From: Alicyclobacillus tolerans
GTDB lineage: Bacteria; Bacillota; Bacilli; Alicyclobacillales; Alicyclobacillaceae
Assembly: GCF_001447355.1 (NCBI RefSeq)
Contig: NZ_JXBW01000010.1
Location: 1 to 64,000, forward strand
DNA: 64,000 nucleotides
Direction: 5' to 3'
Shown here: positions 30,259-38,115 of the stretch, one piece after another
How the letters are laid out: each line of letters starts with the position of its first letter
How positions within the stretch are numbered: position 1 is the stretch's first letter
Notes under the pieces: model-generated
Told to the model about the DNA's origin: nothing
What the model saw: the letters and a program-made list of their open reading frames with translations, nothing else
Databases searched by the model: none
Position numbers and translations under genes: made by a program

Positions 30259-31173
30259 GTGGCCAAACACAAACTCGCTAAGTCACATCTCATCTACGCG
30301 CTCTCGCCTGATGTAGATCCGGCTTTGCGCGTACAATCCGGTGACACAGTCGAGATCGAAACCTGTGACTGTTTTGAAGATCAAATTCAGGACGAGACAC
30401 AAGATTTCGGCACGCTCGACTGGGATCGTATCAATCCTGCGACTGGGCCAATCTACATAGAAGGCGCAGAACCTGGAGATTTGCTCGTCGTCGACATCTT
30501 GGCCATCGAACTGGCCGAACGTGGCGTGATGACGACTGGCCCCGGGCTTGGCGTGCTCGGCGACGAATTGCAACACAACGCCATTCGCATGATTCCTATC
30601 GACAACGGCCAGGCCGTATTTGCCGAAGGCCTACGCTTACCACTGCGGCCGATGATTGGCGTCATTGGTACGGCGCCCAAGGACACCGCCATACCTTGCG
30701 GCACGCCGGGCGATCACGGTGGCAATATGGACTGCACGCGCATTGGACCTGGTGCACGCTTGCTTTTACCCGTCAATGTTCAAGGCGCCCTGTTTGCCTT
30801 GGGCGATCTCCACGCCGCCATGGGCGACGGCGAGGTCGGCGTGTCCGGCATCGAGATTGCCGGCAGGGTCACTGTTTCCTTTCACGTGTGGAAGGACTCC
30901 GCGTGGCCTTGCCCGATGCTTATCGACCACGAACATGTCATGACCATCGCTTCCGCAGAGACGCTTGATGCGGCCGCTGAACGTGCCGTCAAGCAGATGG
31001 CTAGTTTGCTCGTTCGCGAGACGGGCATCGCGCCTGCGGATGCTGTCATGCTGATGAGTGCCGCCGCTAATCTGCGCGTGTGCCAAGTTGTCGATCCGCT
31101 GAAAACTGCACGTGTCGAACTGCCGAAAAACCTTGCAGAGCAACTTGGACTAAAACTCCCCTTGTTCGGATGA
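30259..31173 (+). CDS. Acetamidase/formamidase-family amidohydrolase
   Basis: 304 residues of the FmdA/AmdA family, which hydrolyse formamide or acetamide to ammonia and the acid. The pattern VQSGDTVEIETCDCFEDQI, NPATGPIYIEGAEPGDLLVVDI, CGTPGDHGGNMDCTRIGPG and LGDLHAAMGDGEVG is characteristic, and the His and Asp residues in these loops are the expected metal ligands. GTG start follows TAGGAGG by 10 bases. It sits right after the APC permease, which may bring in its substrate. Some members of this family act on other amides, so acetamide itself is not certain. Confidence 0.9.
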   Translation: MAKHKLAKSHLIYALSPDVDPALRVQSGDTVEIETCDCFEDQIQDETQDFGTLDWDRINPATGPIYIEGAEPGDLLVVDILAIELAERGVMTTGPGLGVLGDELQHNAIRMIPIDNGQAVFAEGLRLPLRPMIGVIGTAPKDTAIPCGTPGDHGGNMDCTRIGPGARLLLPVNVQGALFALGDLHAAMGDGEVGVSGIEIAGRVTVSFHVWKDSAWPCPMLIDHEHVMTIASAETLDAAAERAVKQMASLLVRETGIAPADAVMLMSAAANLRVCQVVDPLKTARVELPKNLAEQLGLKLPLFG

Positions 31174-31184
31174 TGCAAACGCAT

Positions 31185-31208
31185 GCCGGGCCGTTGCGCC
31201 CGGCTTTC
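31185..31208 (+). terminator. Intrinsic terminator after the permease-amidase operon
   Basis: GCCGGG (31185-31190) pairs with CCCGGC (31199-31204), extended by an inner C-G pair, followed by TTTCCT. It begins 12 bases after the amidase stop codon. Confidence 0.65.
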
Positions 31209-31382
31209 CTACATTCGTGATTCCGCCGCAGACCCTCCACGACCTGATCCAACCCAACGACATGAGTCGCACAAGCCTTTGGTAAAAGAATCGCAACAAG
31301 GATACAAAGGAAATCATTGACTGACCCAAGGCGGGTGCCTATGATATAGCCAAAATACTCAATGGGGCGAAGGTGAGCATTT

Positions 31383-32657
31383 GTGTTGCAGGGCAAACCT
31401 AGTGTCTTCCGCTTGCGAAATTTCTGGATACTACTGATTGGTTCGTTGTTCTCCGTGATGGGAGACAACGCCTATTTCACGATTCTCGGCTGGTTTGTCT
31501 TAAGTGTCACTGGCTCACAATTAGCCCTGGGTACTACCATGACCTTCGCTGCGCTACCTAGAATCGTGTTCATGCTGGTCGGCGGCGCCATTGCGGATCG
31601 CATCAGCCGCAAACTCATCATGTCGATCTCGCTGTCGTTGCGCGCAGTCGTCTTGTTCCTCTTTGCCCTTCGCCTTGTCACAGGTAGCGCCCATCCGAGT
31701 CTGTGGATGATTGAGACGATGGCGACCCTGTTTGGCGTGATCGACTCGTTTTACTATCCTGCAAGTGGTTCGGTGATCCAAGCTGCAGTGGCCGACCCGT
31801 TCGTGCCCCGTGCGACGAGCATTCTACAAACCGTCCAGCAGTCTTGTACCGTGCTTGGCCCCCTGCTTGCCGCCGGCTTGCTGTCCATGCACCGCTATGG
31901 ACTAATGTTCGTCACGATTGGTGCCTTTTTCGCCTGTGCTTCGTTGGTCGTGACGGCGTTGCGCTTGCGAGCGCTACTGCCGCAAGGCGACGTGCAGAAA
32001 AAGCCGGAACAAGCAACAACCACTTCTGTGCTTCGGGATATCGCTGAAGGCTTGCGCTATGTGCTGAGTATTCGGCTGTTACTCATCGTTATGTCCTTGA
32101 GCCTATGTATTAACCTGTTGTGCACGGGCCCGCTCAACATCGGCATTCCCGTGCTCATTCGATCTCGCGGTTGGACCGGTACCACCTTTGGTGTGTACGA
32201 AGCCGCGCTTGGCATCGGTGCTGTTCTGGGTGGGGTATTGGTGTCCGTTTTAAAAGGATTTCGTGGCAGACTTCTGTGGATTGGCGCCTTTGGCGTGGTC
32301 ATGGGATTGCTTATCGCCTTGCTCGGCTACATCCCCGCCCGGGTTGGGGGAGTGCTCGATATGGGCATCATTGGTCTCGTGATCAGCATGGTGAATATAC
32401 CGTTTCTCGCATTTTTACAAGAATTCGTACCAGGCGACAAACTCGGGCGAACAATGTCCGTGCTTATGCTTGTTGCAAATGGATTTACCCCCATCAGCTA
32501 CACCTTATCCTCATGGATCCTTCAACAACGCGTGCCGGCACCAGCGTTGTTGTTTGGATGCGGTATCGGGATGTCGGTCGTATTTTCACTGCTGTACGGC
32601 TCTCGTGAATACAGGCGGATCGATTCAAACACACCTGCGCATGAACCTGAAGTTTGA
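31383..32657 (+). CDS. MFS transporter (enterobactin-exporter/drug-efflux type)
   Basis: 424 residues with twelve predicted membrane segments. The segment GGAIADRISRKLIM between TM2 and TM3 is the MFS motif A. FWILLIGSLFSVMGDNAYF at TM1 and the central hydrophilic loop after TM6 (LLPQGDVQKKPEQATT) fit the MFS_3 / efflux-type subgroup. It likely exports a small molecule with proton antiport. GTG start follows GAAGGTGA by 8 bases. It faces the small minus-strand gene at 32712 with a hairpin between them. Confidence 0.8.
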   Translation: MLQGKPSVFRLRNFWILLIGSLFSVMGDNAYFTILGWFVLSVTGSQLALGTTMTFAALPRIVFMLVGGAIADRISRKLIMSISLSLRAVVLFLFALRLVTGSAHPSLWMIETMATLFGVIDSFYYPASGSVIQAAVADPFVPRATSILQTVQQSCTVLGPLLAAGLLSMHRYGLMFVTIGAFFACASLVVTALRLRALLPQGDVQKKPEQATTTSVLRDIAEGLRYVLSIRLLLIVMSLSLCINLLCTGPLNIGIPVLIRSRGWTGTTFGVYEAALGIGAVLGGVLVSVLKGFRGRLLWIGAFGVVMGLLIALLGYIPARVGGVLDMGIIGLVISMVNIPFLAFLQEFVPGDKLGRTMSVLMLVANGFTPISYTLSSWILQQRVPAPALLFGCGIGMSVVFSLLYGSREYRRIDSNTPAHEPEV

Positions 32658-32667
32658 CAGGGGGTCA

Positions 32668-32701
32668 GGCGACAGGAACCGGACCGCACGGGTTCGTCGC
32701 C
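32668..32701. terminator. Hairpin between convergent genes
   Basis: GGCGACAGGAACC (32668-32680) pairs with GGGTTCGTCGCC (32690-32701) with one bulge. It lies between the MFS stop (32657) and the end of the minus-strand gene at 32712. No long T run is present, so termination would depend mainly on the stable stem. Confidence 0.5.
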
Positions 32702-32711
32702 GACCTTACCC

Positions 32712-32981
32712 TTACCTTTCAAGATCTTCTTTCACTTCGTCAAGCTTTTGTGCTGCCGCCTGATAATGGTCAGTCAACCGCTCCACCGCAATTTGGTTCT
32801 CGGATTCCAACGTGACATCGATTGCGTTCTGCGCTCTATCCAAGGCGTTTTCGGCCTGGTCCACCAAGGTATCATTTGGATATGAAACTGCTTGTTTGAC
32901 GGCGTTTTCTGCTTTGTTGAGCGAATTCGAAGCATCCGTTAACGCCGTTTGGACATTTTGACTACGTGGACGCTTGGTCAT
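32712..32981 (-). CDS. Small helical (coiled-coil) hypothetical protein
   Basis: 89 residues, almost entirely predicted alpha helix, with Ala/Asp/Asn-rich heptad-like spacing (DASNSLNKAENAVKQAV, DQAENALDRAQNAIDV). It has no signal peptide or membrane segment. An AAGGGGGT site lies 8 bases before the ATG. I do not recognise the family. The composition resembles small stress- or spore-associated helical proteins of Bacillales, without a clear match. Confidence 0.6.
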   Translation of the reverse strand: MTKRPRSQNVQTALTDASNSLNKAENAVKQAVSYPNDTLVDQAENALDRAQNAIDVTLESENQIAVERLTDHYQAAAQKLDEVKEDLER

Positions 32982-33198
32982 GCGAAGCTACCCCCTTGAT
33001 TACAATTTCCTCGTTTAGGTTGCCCAAGCACCGTCGGGACATGCCAAAGGAAAGAGACACTCCACGTTTTTAGCACTGTACGCAAAATTTCATTCCCTAC
33101 GAACGCAATTGGGTGTTTGAAGCTTTTTTAAGAACCTTGCCCTATATTCCTCATATGGCCAGTAGTTAGCCAAATCTAGTATCAAGGGTGGGATTCGG

Positions 33199-33495
33199 GT
33201 GAAGAAGGTACTTTTAACAACCTTGGCAACCATGACTTTATTTGCAGCGCCGTCCATCGCGTTTGCTGGTACATCGAAAGATGCGCATGCCACCACAACG
33301 CATGTAGCTACGCATGCGGCTAAGAAAAAGACGACAGCCGCTAGCAAGGTGAAGCCTGGCAAAGTGAGCTCGAAGAAAAAGGTCACGGTGAACAAGAAAA
33401 GCACAACGAGCAAGAAAACAACCGTCCATAAAAAGGCGGCAAGCAAGACAACCAAGGCGAAGTCGTTAAGCAGCAAGGCCTCTAAGAAAAAATAA
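33199..33495 (+). CDS. Secreted lysine-rich low-complexity protein
   Basis: 98 residues. A clear signal peptide (KKVLLTTLATMTLFAAPSIAFAG, cleavage expected after AFA) is followed by a mature part made almost only of Lys, Ser, Thr, Ala and Val, with KK and SKK repeats to the end. It will be very basic and unfolded, and could bind wall polymers, DNA or spore surfaces. GTG start has AAGGGTGGG upstream. A terminator hairpin follows 14 bases after the stop. No family recognised. Confidence 0.65.
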   Translation: MKKVLLTTLATMTLFAAPSIAFAGTSKDAHATTTHVATHAAKKKTTAASKVKPGKVSSKKKVTVNKKSTTSKKTTVHKKAASKTTKAKSLSSKASKKK

Positions 33496-33508
33496 GGTGT
33501 TTCGGTAC

Positions 33509-33540
33509 GAGCGAGTGACCTGGTCATTCGCTCTTGTGTT
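33509..33540 (+). terminator. Intrinsic terminator after the lysine-rich protein gene
   Basis: GAGCGAGTGACC (33509-33520) pairs with GGTCATTCGCTC (33522-33533), one mismatch in a 12-bp stem, followed by TTGTGTTGTT. Confidence 0.65.
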
Positions 33541-33608
33541 GTTCAGATTTTTCGTAGCGGTGTCGATATGATACGGTTAACCTAAAAATCAATTAAGAGA
33601 GGTTAGCC

Positions 33609-34706
33609 ATGCACTCTCCGCACACTCTTTTTGCAGAAGCTCGCACCTTTATCGAACAATGTTACACTGAACTGGGCAAATCCAAGGCCGATCAGGCACT
33701 GCGCCTTGAACAAATTGCATCTGAACTTCGTTTTACCGGAACCTATCGCCACACGTTTGAAGAATTGGAACATGGCGCACGCATGGCATGGCGCAATAGC
33801 AATCGCTGTATTGGTCGTCTATTCTGGAAATCGCTAACGGTTATCGATGCAAGAACAGCCGATACACCTGAAACCGTGTATCGTTCCTTGCTCAAACATA
33901 TTGAGTACGCGACAAACAACGGAAAAATTAAACCGACCATAACGGTTTTCCGGGCATCTACCGCCAACGACGATGTGCGTATTTGGAATCATCAATTGAT
34001 TCGATACGCCGGATATGAAACAGGCTCGAATGGTATTGTTGGCGATCCACATTCGGTACCGTTCACTCGCGTCTGCCAAAGATTAGGATGGACCGGCAGC
34101 CAAGGCGCCTACGATGTCCTGCCCATCGTTGTCCAAGTTGGAAACCACGTTCAATGGTTTAGCATCCCGCCGTCATCCATTTTGGAAGTTCCAATTCATC
34201 ACCCATCGATTCGCGACATTTCAAAATTAGGCATGCGTTGGTACGCCGTGCCTATCATCAGCGATATGGCTCTCCTGATTGGCGGAATACGGTATAGCGC
34301 GGCACCGTTTAACGGCTGGTACATGGGAACGGAAATCGGAGCGCGGAATCTAGCGGATGCGAAACGCTACAACATGCTTCCTGCAGTGGCTGATGTTATG
34401 GGGCTACCACGAACCTCAGATGCCACTTTATGGAAAGACAAGGCGCTTGTAGAATTAAATATCGCCGTGCTTCACTCGTTCCGCGAAACAGGAGTCACAA
34501 TTGTCGATCACCACACAGCAGCACGGCAATTTGCGTATTTTGAACGAACAGAAGTCGATGCGGGTCGACGAGTTACGGGTGACTGGAGTTGGCTGATTCC
34601 TCCCTTGTCGCCAGCTACCACGCACATTTTTCACAGCCAATATCACAATGACTTTCAACTTCCGAATTACGTCCGCCAACCGTGTCCATATACGCACCTT
34701 CTATAA
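33609..34706 (+). CDS. nos: Bacterial nitric oxide synthase oxygenase
   Basis: 365 residues, the length of bacterial NOS proteins that have only the oxygenase domain. It converts L-arginine to citrulline and nitric oxide using heme and tetrahydrobiopterin or folate, with electrons from a general flavodoxin reductase. The heme-thiolate Cys is C67 in AWRNSNRCIGRL. The Arg-binding Glu is in NGWYMGTEIGARN, and the pterin-site Trp lies in GDWSWLIPP near the C-terminus. The start follows AAGAGAGGTTAGCC. It stands alone between the lysine-rich protein and a convergent luciferase-like gene. In Bacillales such enzymes are linked to oxidative-stress protection. Confidence 0.95.
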   Translation: MHSPHTLFAEARTFIEQCYTELGKSKADQALRLEQIASELRFTGTYRHTFEELEHGARMAWRNSNRCIGRLFWKSLTVIDARTADTPETVYRSLLKHIEYATNNGKIKPTITVFRASTANDDVRIWNHQLIRYAGYETGSNGIVGDPHSVPFTRVCQRLGWTGSQGAYDVLPIVVQVGNHVQWFSIPPSSILEVPIHHPSIRDISKLGMRWYAVPIISDMALLIGGIRYSAAPFNGWYMGTEIGARNLADAKRYNMLPAVADVMGLPRTSDATLWKDKALVELNIAVLHSFRETGVTIVDHHTAARQFAYFERTEVDAGRRVTGDWSWLIPPLSPATTHIFHSQYHNDFQLPNYVRQPCPYTHLL

Positions 34707-34713
34707 CTGAAAA

Positions 34714-34746
34714 GAAAAAGGCGGACTCCGTCATGGATCCGCCTCT
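34714..34746. terminator. Bidirectional intrinsic terminator between nos and the luciferase-like gene
   Basis: GGCGGA (34720-34725) pairs with TCCGCC (34738-34743), with TCC/GGA inside the loop. On the minus strand the stem is followed by TTTTTCTTTTC, a strong T run. On the plus strand CTCTTGGGTCTT follows. Both convergent genes end within 15 bases. Confidence 0.8.
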
Positions 34747-34752
34747 TGGGTC

Positions 34753-35778
34753 TTACTTTCGCATCACATCCGCCACGATCTCGTACGAGCGAACACGCGC
34801 GTCGTGATCGTAAATTTGTGTTGTGATGATGATTTCATCAGCCTTGGTCGCATCGCGAAAAGCCTCAAGCTTGCGCCGAACCGTATCGGGTCCCCCTACT
34901 ACCGCAAGGCGGCTGCGCGTTTGGATGGCCTGCCATTCCATTGGCGTGCACCAATCCTCGATGTTATCCACAGGCGGCTTCAATTGTCCCGGACGCCCGC
35001 GCAAGAGACTTAATTGTTGCAACTGCGACGAGGTTGCCAGATATTCAGCTTCTTCGTCGGTCGAAGCCGCGACAACCGCAGCCCCAACCATTGCATAAGG
35101 TTCGGAAAGCCATTCTGATGGCTGAAAGTGCGTTCGGTAGACATCAAGGGCAACAAACAGGTAGTCCGGTGCAAAATGGCTCGCATAGGCGAATGGCAGT
35201 CCCAATTCAGCGGCCAGTCGCGCACTGAAATCGCTCGAGCCAAGGAGCCAAATCGGTATGTCGATGCCTTCCCCAGGCACGGCGTGCACGGACCGCGGCT
35301 CACCAGCGGGCGGATGGAAGAACGACCGGAGCTCAGCCAACAAATCCGGGAAGTCCGCCCCGTGCCGATCCGGTGTGCGCCGCAACGCGCGAATCGTCGG
35401 TGTATCGGTGCCCGGCGCACGACCTAGACCAAGATCGATCCGGCCCGGATACAATGACGCCAGCGTGCCGAATTGCTCGGCCACGACGAGCGGTGCGTGA
35501 TTCGGTAGCATGATGCCACCCGATCCGACGCGTATGTGCTTGGTTCCACCCGCGATGTGAGCGATGACGACGGAGGTCGCCGAACTCGCAATCCCCGGCA
35601 TGCTGTGATGTTCGGCCACCCAATAACGGCGATAGCCAAGATCTTCGGCACGGCGAGCGAGATCGAGACTGTTGCGAAGCGCATCGGCGGCTGAAGCCCC
35701 TTCGACGATAGGCGCGAGATCGAGTACGGAAAGCGCAAGCCCGTCTCGCGCCAGTCCCATATCCTGATTCAATGCCAT
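34753..35778 (-). CDS. LLM-class flavin-dependent monooxygenase (bacterial luciferase-like)
   Basis: 341 residues of the luciferase-like TIM barrel family, subgroup with MsnO8-type name. [14 protein letters not shown] at the N-terminus, [44 protein letters not shown] and [16 protein letters not shown] are the classic pieces for FMN binding. It would oxidise an unknown substrate with reduced FMN and oxygen. The start was set at the ATG that follows AGGGAGGG; an in-frame upstream start adds 21 unlikely residues. It is 78 bases downstream of benE on the same strand and may share its control by the LysR regulator. Confidence 0.85.
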   Translation of the reverse strand: MALNQDMGLARDGLALSVLDLAPIVEGASAADALRNSLDLARRAEDLGYRRYWVAEHHSMPGIASSATSVVIAHIAGGTKHIRVGSGGIMLPNHAPLVVAEQFGTLASLYPGRIDLGLGRAPGTDTPTIRALRRTPDRHGADFPDLLAELRSFFHPPAGEPRSVHAVPGEGIDIPIWLLGSSDFSARLAAELGLPFAYASHFAPDYLFVALDVYRTHFQPSEWLSEPYAMVGAAVVAASTDEEAEYLATSSQLQQLSLLRGRPGQLKPPVDNIEDWCTPMEWQAIQTRSRLAVVGGPDTVRRKLEAFRDATKADEIIITTQIYDHDARVRSYEIVADVMRK

Positions 35779-35856
35779 GACCCTCCCTGCGGGAACGAAA
35801 CCACGTATGACGACAATCGCCTCATTATACCGCGTTCGCAAGATAAAACCGAAACG

Positions 35857-37098
35857 TCACTGAGAAACATCACTGAGAGAAACATCCACGGACGCCGGCT
35901 GTGCTAATGTAGCGTGATCGTCCCGGTCCAGTACATAGGAGGCGCACACGCCGCCCACCAGTCCCCAGAATGGAGAACCGATGTGCAACACGCTCACGCC
36001 GGAAACCGTGATTAAGAATGAAAACAATGCACTCTTCTTGAAGCCGCCGCCAAAGCTCATTTTGAGTGCATCCGTCAGGACGCTGATCATGGCGATCCCG
36101 CCGAGCATTGAGATCGTCGACTGCGGGACAGCGTGCGGTATCGAGGCCGCAATCGGCGCAAACAGGCCAAACACAATTGATAGGATGCCTAGAACAACCG
36201 CGGCACTGTATTTCTGATCCGGCTCCCCCGATTCTTCCCCCGTCAACAACGCGGTCATGGGCCCCGCGACGCACGCCGTGTGTGCGCCAAACAATCCATT
36301 GATGATGGAACCAATGCCACTCCAACGCGTCATGCTATTGACCGGCGGCTGATAACCCTCGCTTTGTAGCACGGCAATGCCTTGTGCATTTTGAATGGCA
36401 ACCACCGTCAGCACAAGCGGCAGCACGAGTTGAGAGATGGCTCCTCCGTTCCACGAGGGCAAGTAAAGATGCGGCGTCGCCATCGAAACGGTGGCCCCCG
36501 CAAAATGCACCTGACGCGCGACGACAAGTGTCAGCGCGGTAGCGAGGATGGCTGCCAATATGGGTGGGAATTTTTTTGCCAAGCGCGGCGTTAAGTGAAA
36601 GGCCATGAACAGCAGAAGTGGCACGCCGTTGACCAACGGCTCTGTGCGAACCGCTTGAAATAAACCAACCCCAAACGGAAGTAAAACGCCAGACACCATC
36701 CCCATCATGACCGGCATGGGCAATACGCGCATAAGCCGATCGACCACACCTGTGATGCCAAGGATGAAAATGACGGCGCCCGTGATCAAATATGCGCCAA
36801 TGACCTCGGAAAACGAGTGATGTGCAAGCGTCTGCCCGACAAGCACAGCTCCCGGGATTGAAAACGCAAAGCCGATCGGTTGACGAAACAACAACGCCTG
36901 TAAAAGCGTCAAACAACCCGGAATCACGTAAATGCCAAAAATCCAGGAAGTCGTTTCTGTTTCCTGTAAATGACCTTGTGCCGCGGCTTGGAGCACAATC
37001 AATAATGGCCCCGTGGCCCCAAACAGCCAAGCGATCAGGCCATTCGTAAAACTCCCTAGCGACAAAGCCTTTGGCAACGCTATAACATTGCGAAACAA
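35857..37098 (-). CDS. benE: BenE-family transporter (benzoate/aromatic acid:H+ symporter-like)
   Basis: 413 residues, about twelve hydrophobic segments. It matches the BenE branch of the nucleobase-ascorbate transporter fold: FTNGLIAWLFGATGPLLIVLQAA, PIGFAFSIPGAVLVGQTL, LPMPVMMGMVSGVLLPFGVGL, and PLVLTVVAIQNAQGIAVLQSEGY. FGAHTACVAGPMTALLTGEE, the conserved half-helix 10 region, is intact. Substrate is probably an aromatic or related carboxylic acid. Start is TTG after GAGGTGAGG. It is divergent from the LysR regulator with dyad-symmetric sites between them, and the luciferase-like gene follows on the same strand. Confidence 0.85.
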   Translation of the reverse strand: MFRNVIALPKALSLGSFTNGLIAWLFGATGPLLIVLQAAAQGHLQETETTSWIFGIYVIPGCLTLLQALLFRQPIGFAFSIPGAVLVGQTLAHHSFSEVIGAYLITGAVIFILGITGVVDRLMRVLPMPVMMGMVSGVLLPFGVGLFQAVRTEPLVNGVPLLLFMAFHLTPRLAKKFPPILAAILATALTLVVARQVHFAGATVSMATPHLYLPSWNGGAISQLVLPLVLTVVAIQNAQGIAVLQSEGYQPPVNSMTRWSGIGSIINGLFGAHTACVAGPMTALLTGEESGEPDQKYSAAVVLGILSIVFGLFAPIAASIPHAVPQSTISMLGGIAMISVLTDALKMSFGGGFKKSALFSFLITVSGVSVLHIGSPFWGLVGGVCASYVLDRDDHATLAQPASVDVSLSDVSQ

Positions 37099-37154
37099 AC
37101 AACCTCACCTCGTCTGTCAGCAGTTCTGCTCTCAACAGGAGACCAAGAATCAAC

Positions 37155-37219
37155 TTACATCGAGGTTTTCCTATATGTAAAATATACATTGCAAATAAAA
37201 CGCATATATTTTATGTATG
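37155..37219. promoter_or_regulatory. Divergent promoter/operator region with LysR-type dyads
   Basis: Between benE and the LysR gene, ATGTA-N5-TACAT (37174-37188) is a perfect dyad. A second imperfect dyad, CATATATTTTATGTATG (37203-37219), lies just before the LysR ribosome site. Both are AT-rich in a GC-rich context, as expected for LysR binding sites that also cover the promoters. Position relative to transcription starts is not known. Confidence 0.5.
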
Positions 37220-37230
37220 GGGGTGATGTG

Positions 37231-38115
37231 GTGGATCTGAAAAAGCTCCAGTACTTCGTCGCGATCGTCGAAGAAGGACAGATTACGAGAGCGGCCCAGC
37301 GACTCCATATGGCGCAGCCTCCACTTAGCCTGCAGCTACAGGCGTTGGAGCGAGAACTTGGGATACAACTGCTTGCGCGAAACCGCGGCAAGGTCGAACC
37401 GACTGAAGCAGGTTGGGCGCTGTATCGGCGTGCGCAGGAGATTTTGCGCTCGGTAGACAGCATGGTCAACGAAGTCAAGGAGCTTGGCGCCGGCGTGCGT
37501 GGCAAACTGACAATCGGCACCGTGATGTCCTGTGTGTCGTATTTGCCTGACACCATGCGCAAGTTTCAAGCTCGCTATCCGCAGGTGACGTTTGAATTGT
37601 GGGAAGGCGATTCATATCAAGTGGAAGAATGGCTGCGAACAGGCGTTATTGAGCTGGGCATCACGCGCCTGCCAGTGCTCTCCGACGTTGAGATCATACA
37701 CTTGCATACGGAACCCCTGGTCGCCGTACACCCCCCAGACTGGGGAGCTGAGCACGAGCGCCGCATCGGATTGTCAGAGTTCGCCGACAAACCGCTGCTC
37801 GTTTTACACAGCCATGGCGGCAGAGGCATTTATGAGATGTTCATCGAGATGTGTCAGGCACAAGGAGTCCACCCGAACATCATCTGCGAAAGCCCGGATG
37901 TGGCGACGCTCCTGACCTTAACCGAAGCAGGCATCGGCGTCGCCATCGTCCCTGCACTGGCCGTGCGTCTGCGGCCAGAAGGCGCTTTGCGTTACGGCGT
38001 AATCGAACCGACCATCGAGACCGACACGGCCGTGATCTGGTCAAAACAGCGCGCCCTAACCACGGCCGCAACCCATTTTCAAGAGATGCTCGTAGCGCAC
38101 GTCACAGGCTCTTGA
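37231..38115 (+). CDS. LysR-family transcriptional regulator
   Basis: 294 residues. The winged helix-turn-helix at residues 1-60 is typical (LKKLQYFVAIVEEGQITRAA, then QPPLSLQLQALERELGIQLL), followed by a linker helix and a two-lobe effector-binding domain (from about residue 90: GKLTIGTVMSCVSYLPD). A GTG at 37231, 6 bases after GGGGGTGA, is preferred to the upstream ATG. It is divergent from benE and probably controls benE and the luciferase-like gene. It may sense the transported acid (inference). Its last 37 bases overlap the end of the convergent metE gene. Confidence 0.88.
   Translation: MDLKKLQYFVAIVEEGQITRAAQRLHMAQPPLSLQLQALERELGIQLLARNRGKVEPTEAGWALYRRAQEILRSVDSMVNEVKELGAGVRGKLTIGTVMSCVSYLPDTMRKFQARYPQVTFELWEGDSYQVEEWLRTGVIELGITRLPVLSDVEIIHLHTEPLVAVHPPDWGAEHERRIGLSEFADKPLLVLHSHGGRGIYEMFIEMCQAQGVHPNIICESPDVATLLTLTEAGIGVAIVPALAVRLRPEGALRYGVIEPTIETDTAVIWSKQRALTTAATHFQEMLVAHVTGS

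Noticed and set aside
38079-38115. Overlap of the LysR and metE genes as a sign of a wrong gene call
   Set aside because: Both proteins keep their family-typical C-termini, so a 37-base convergent overlap is real.
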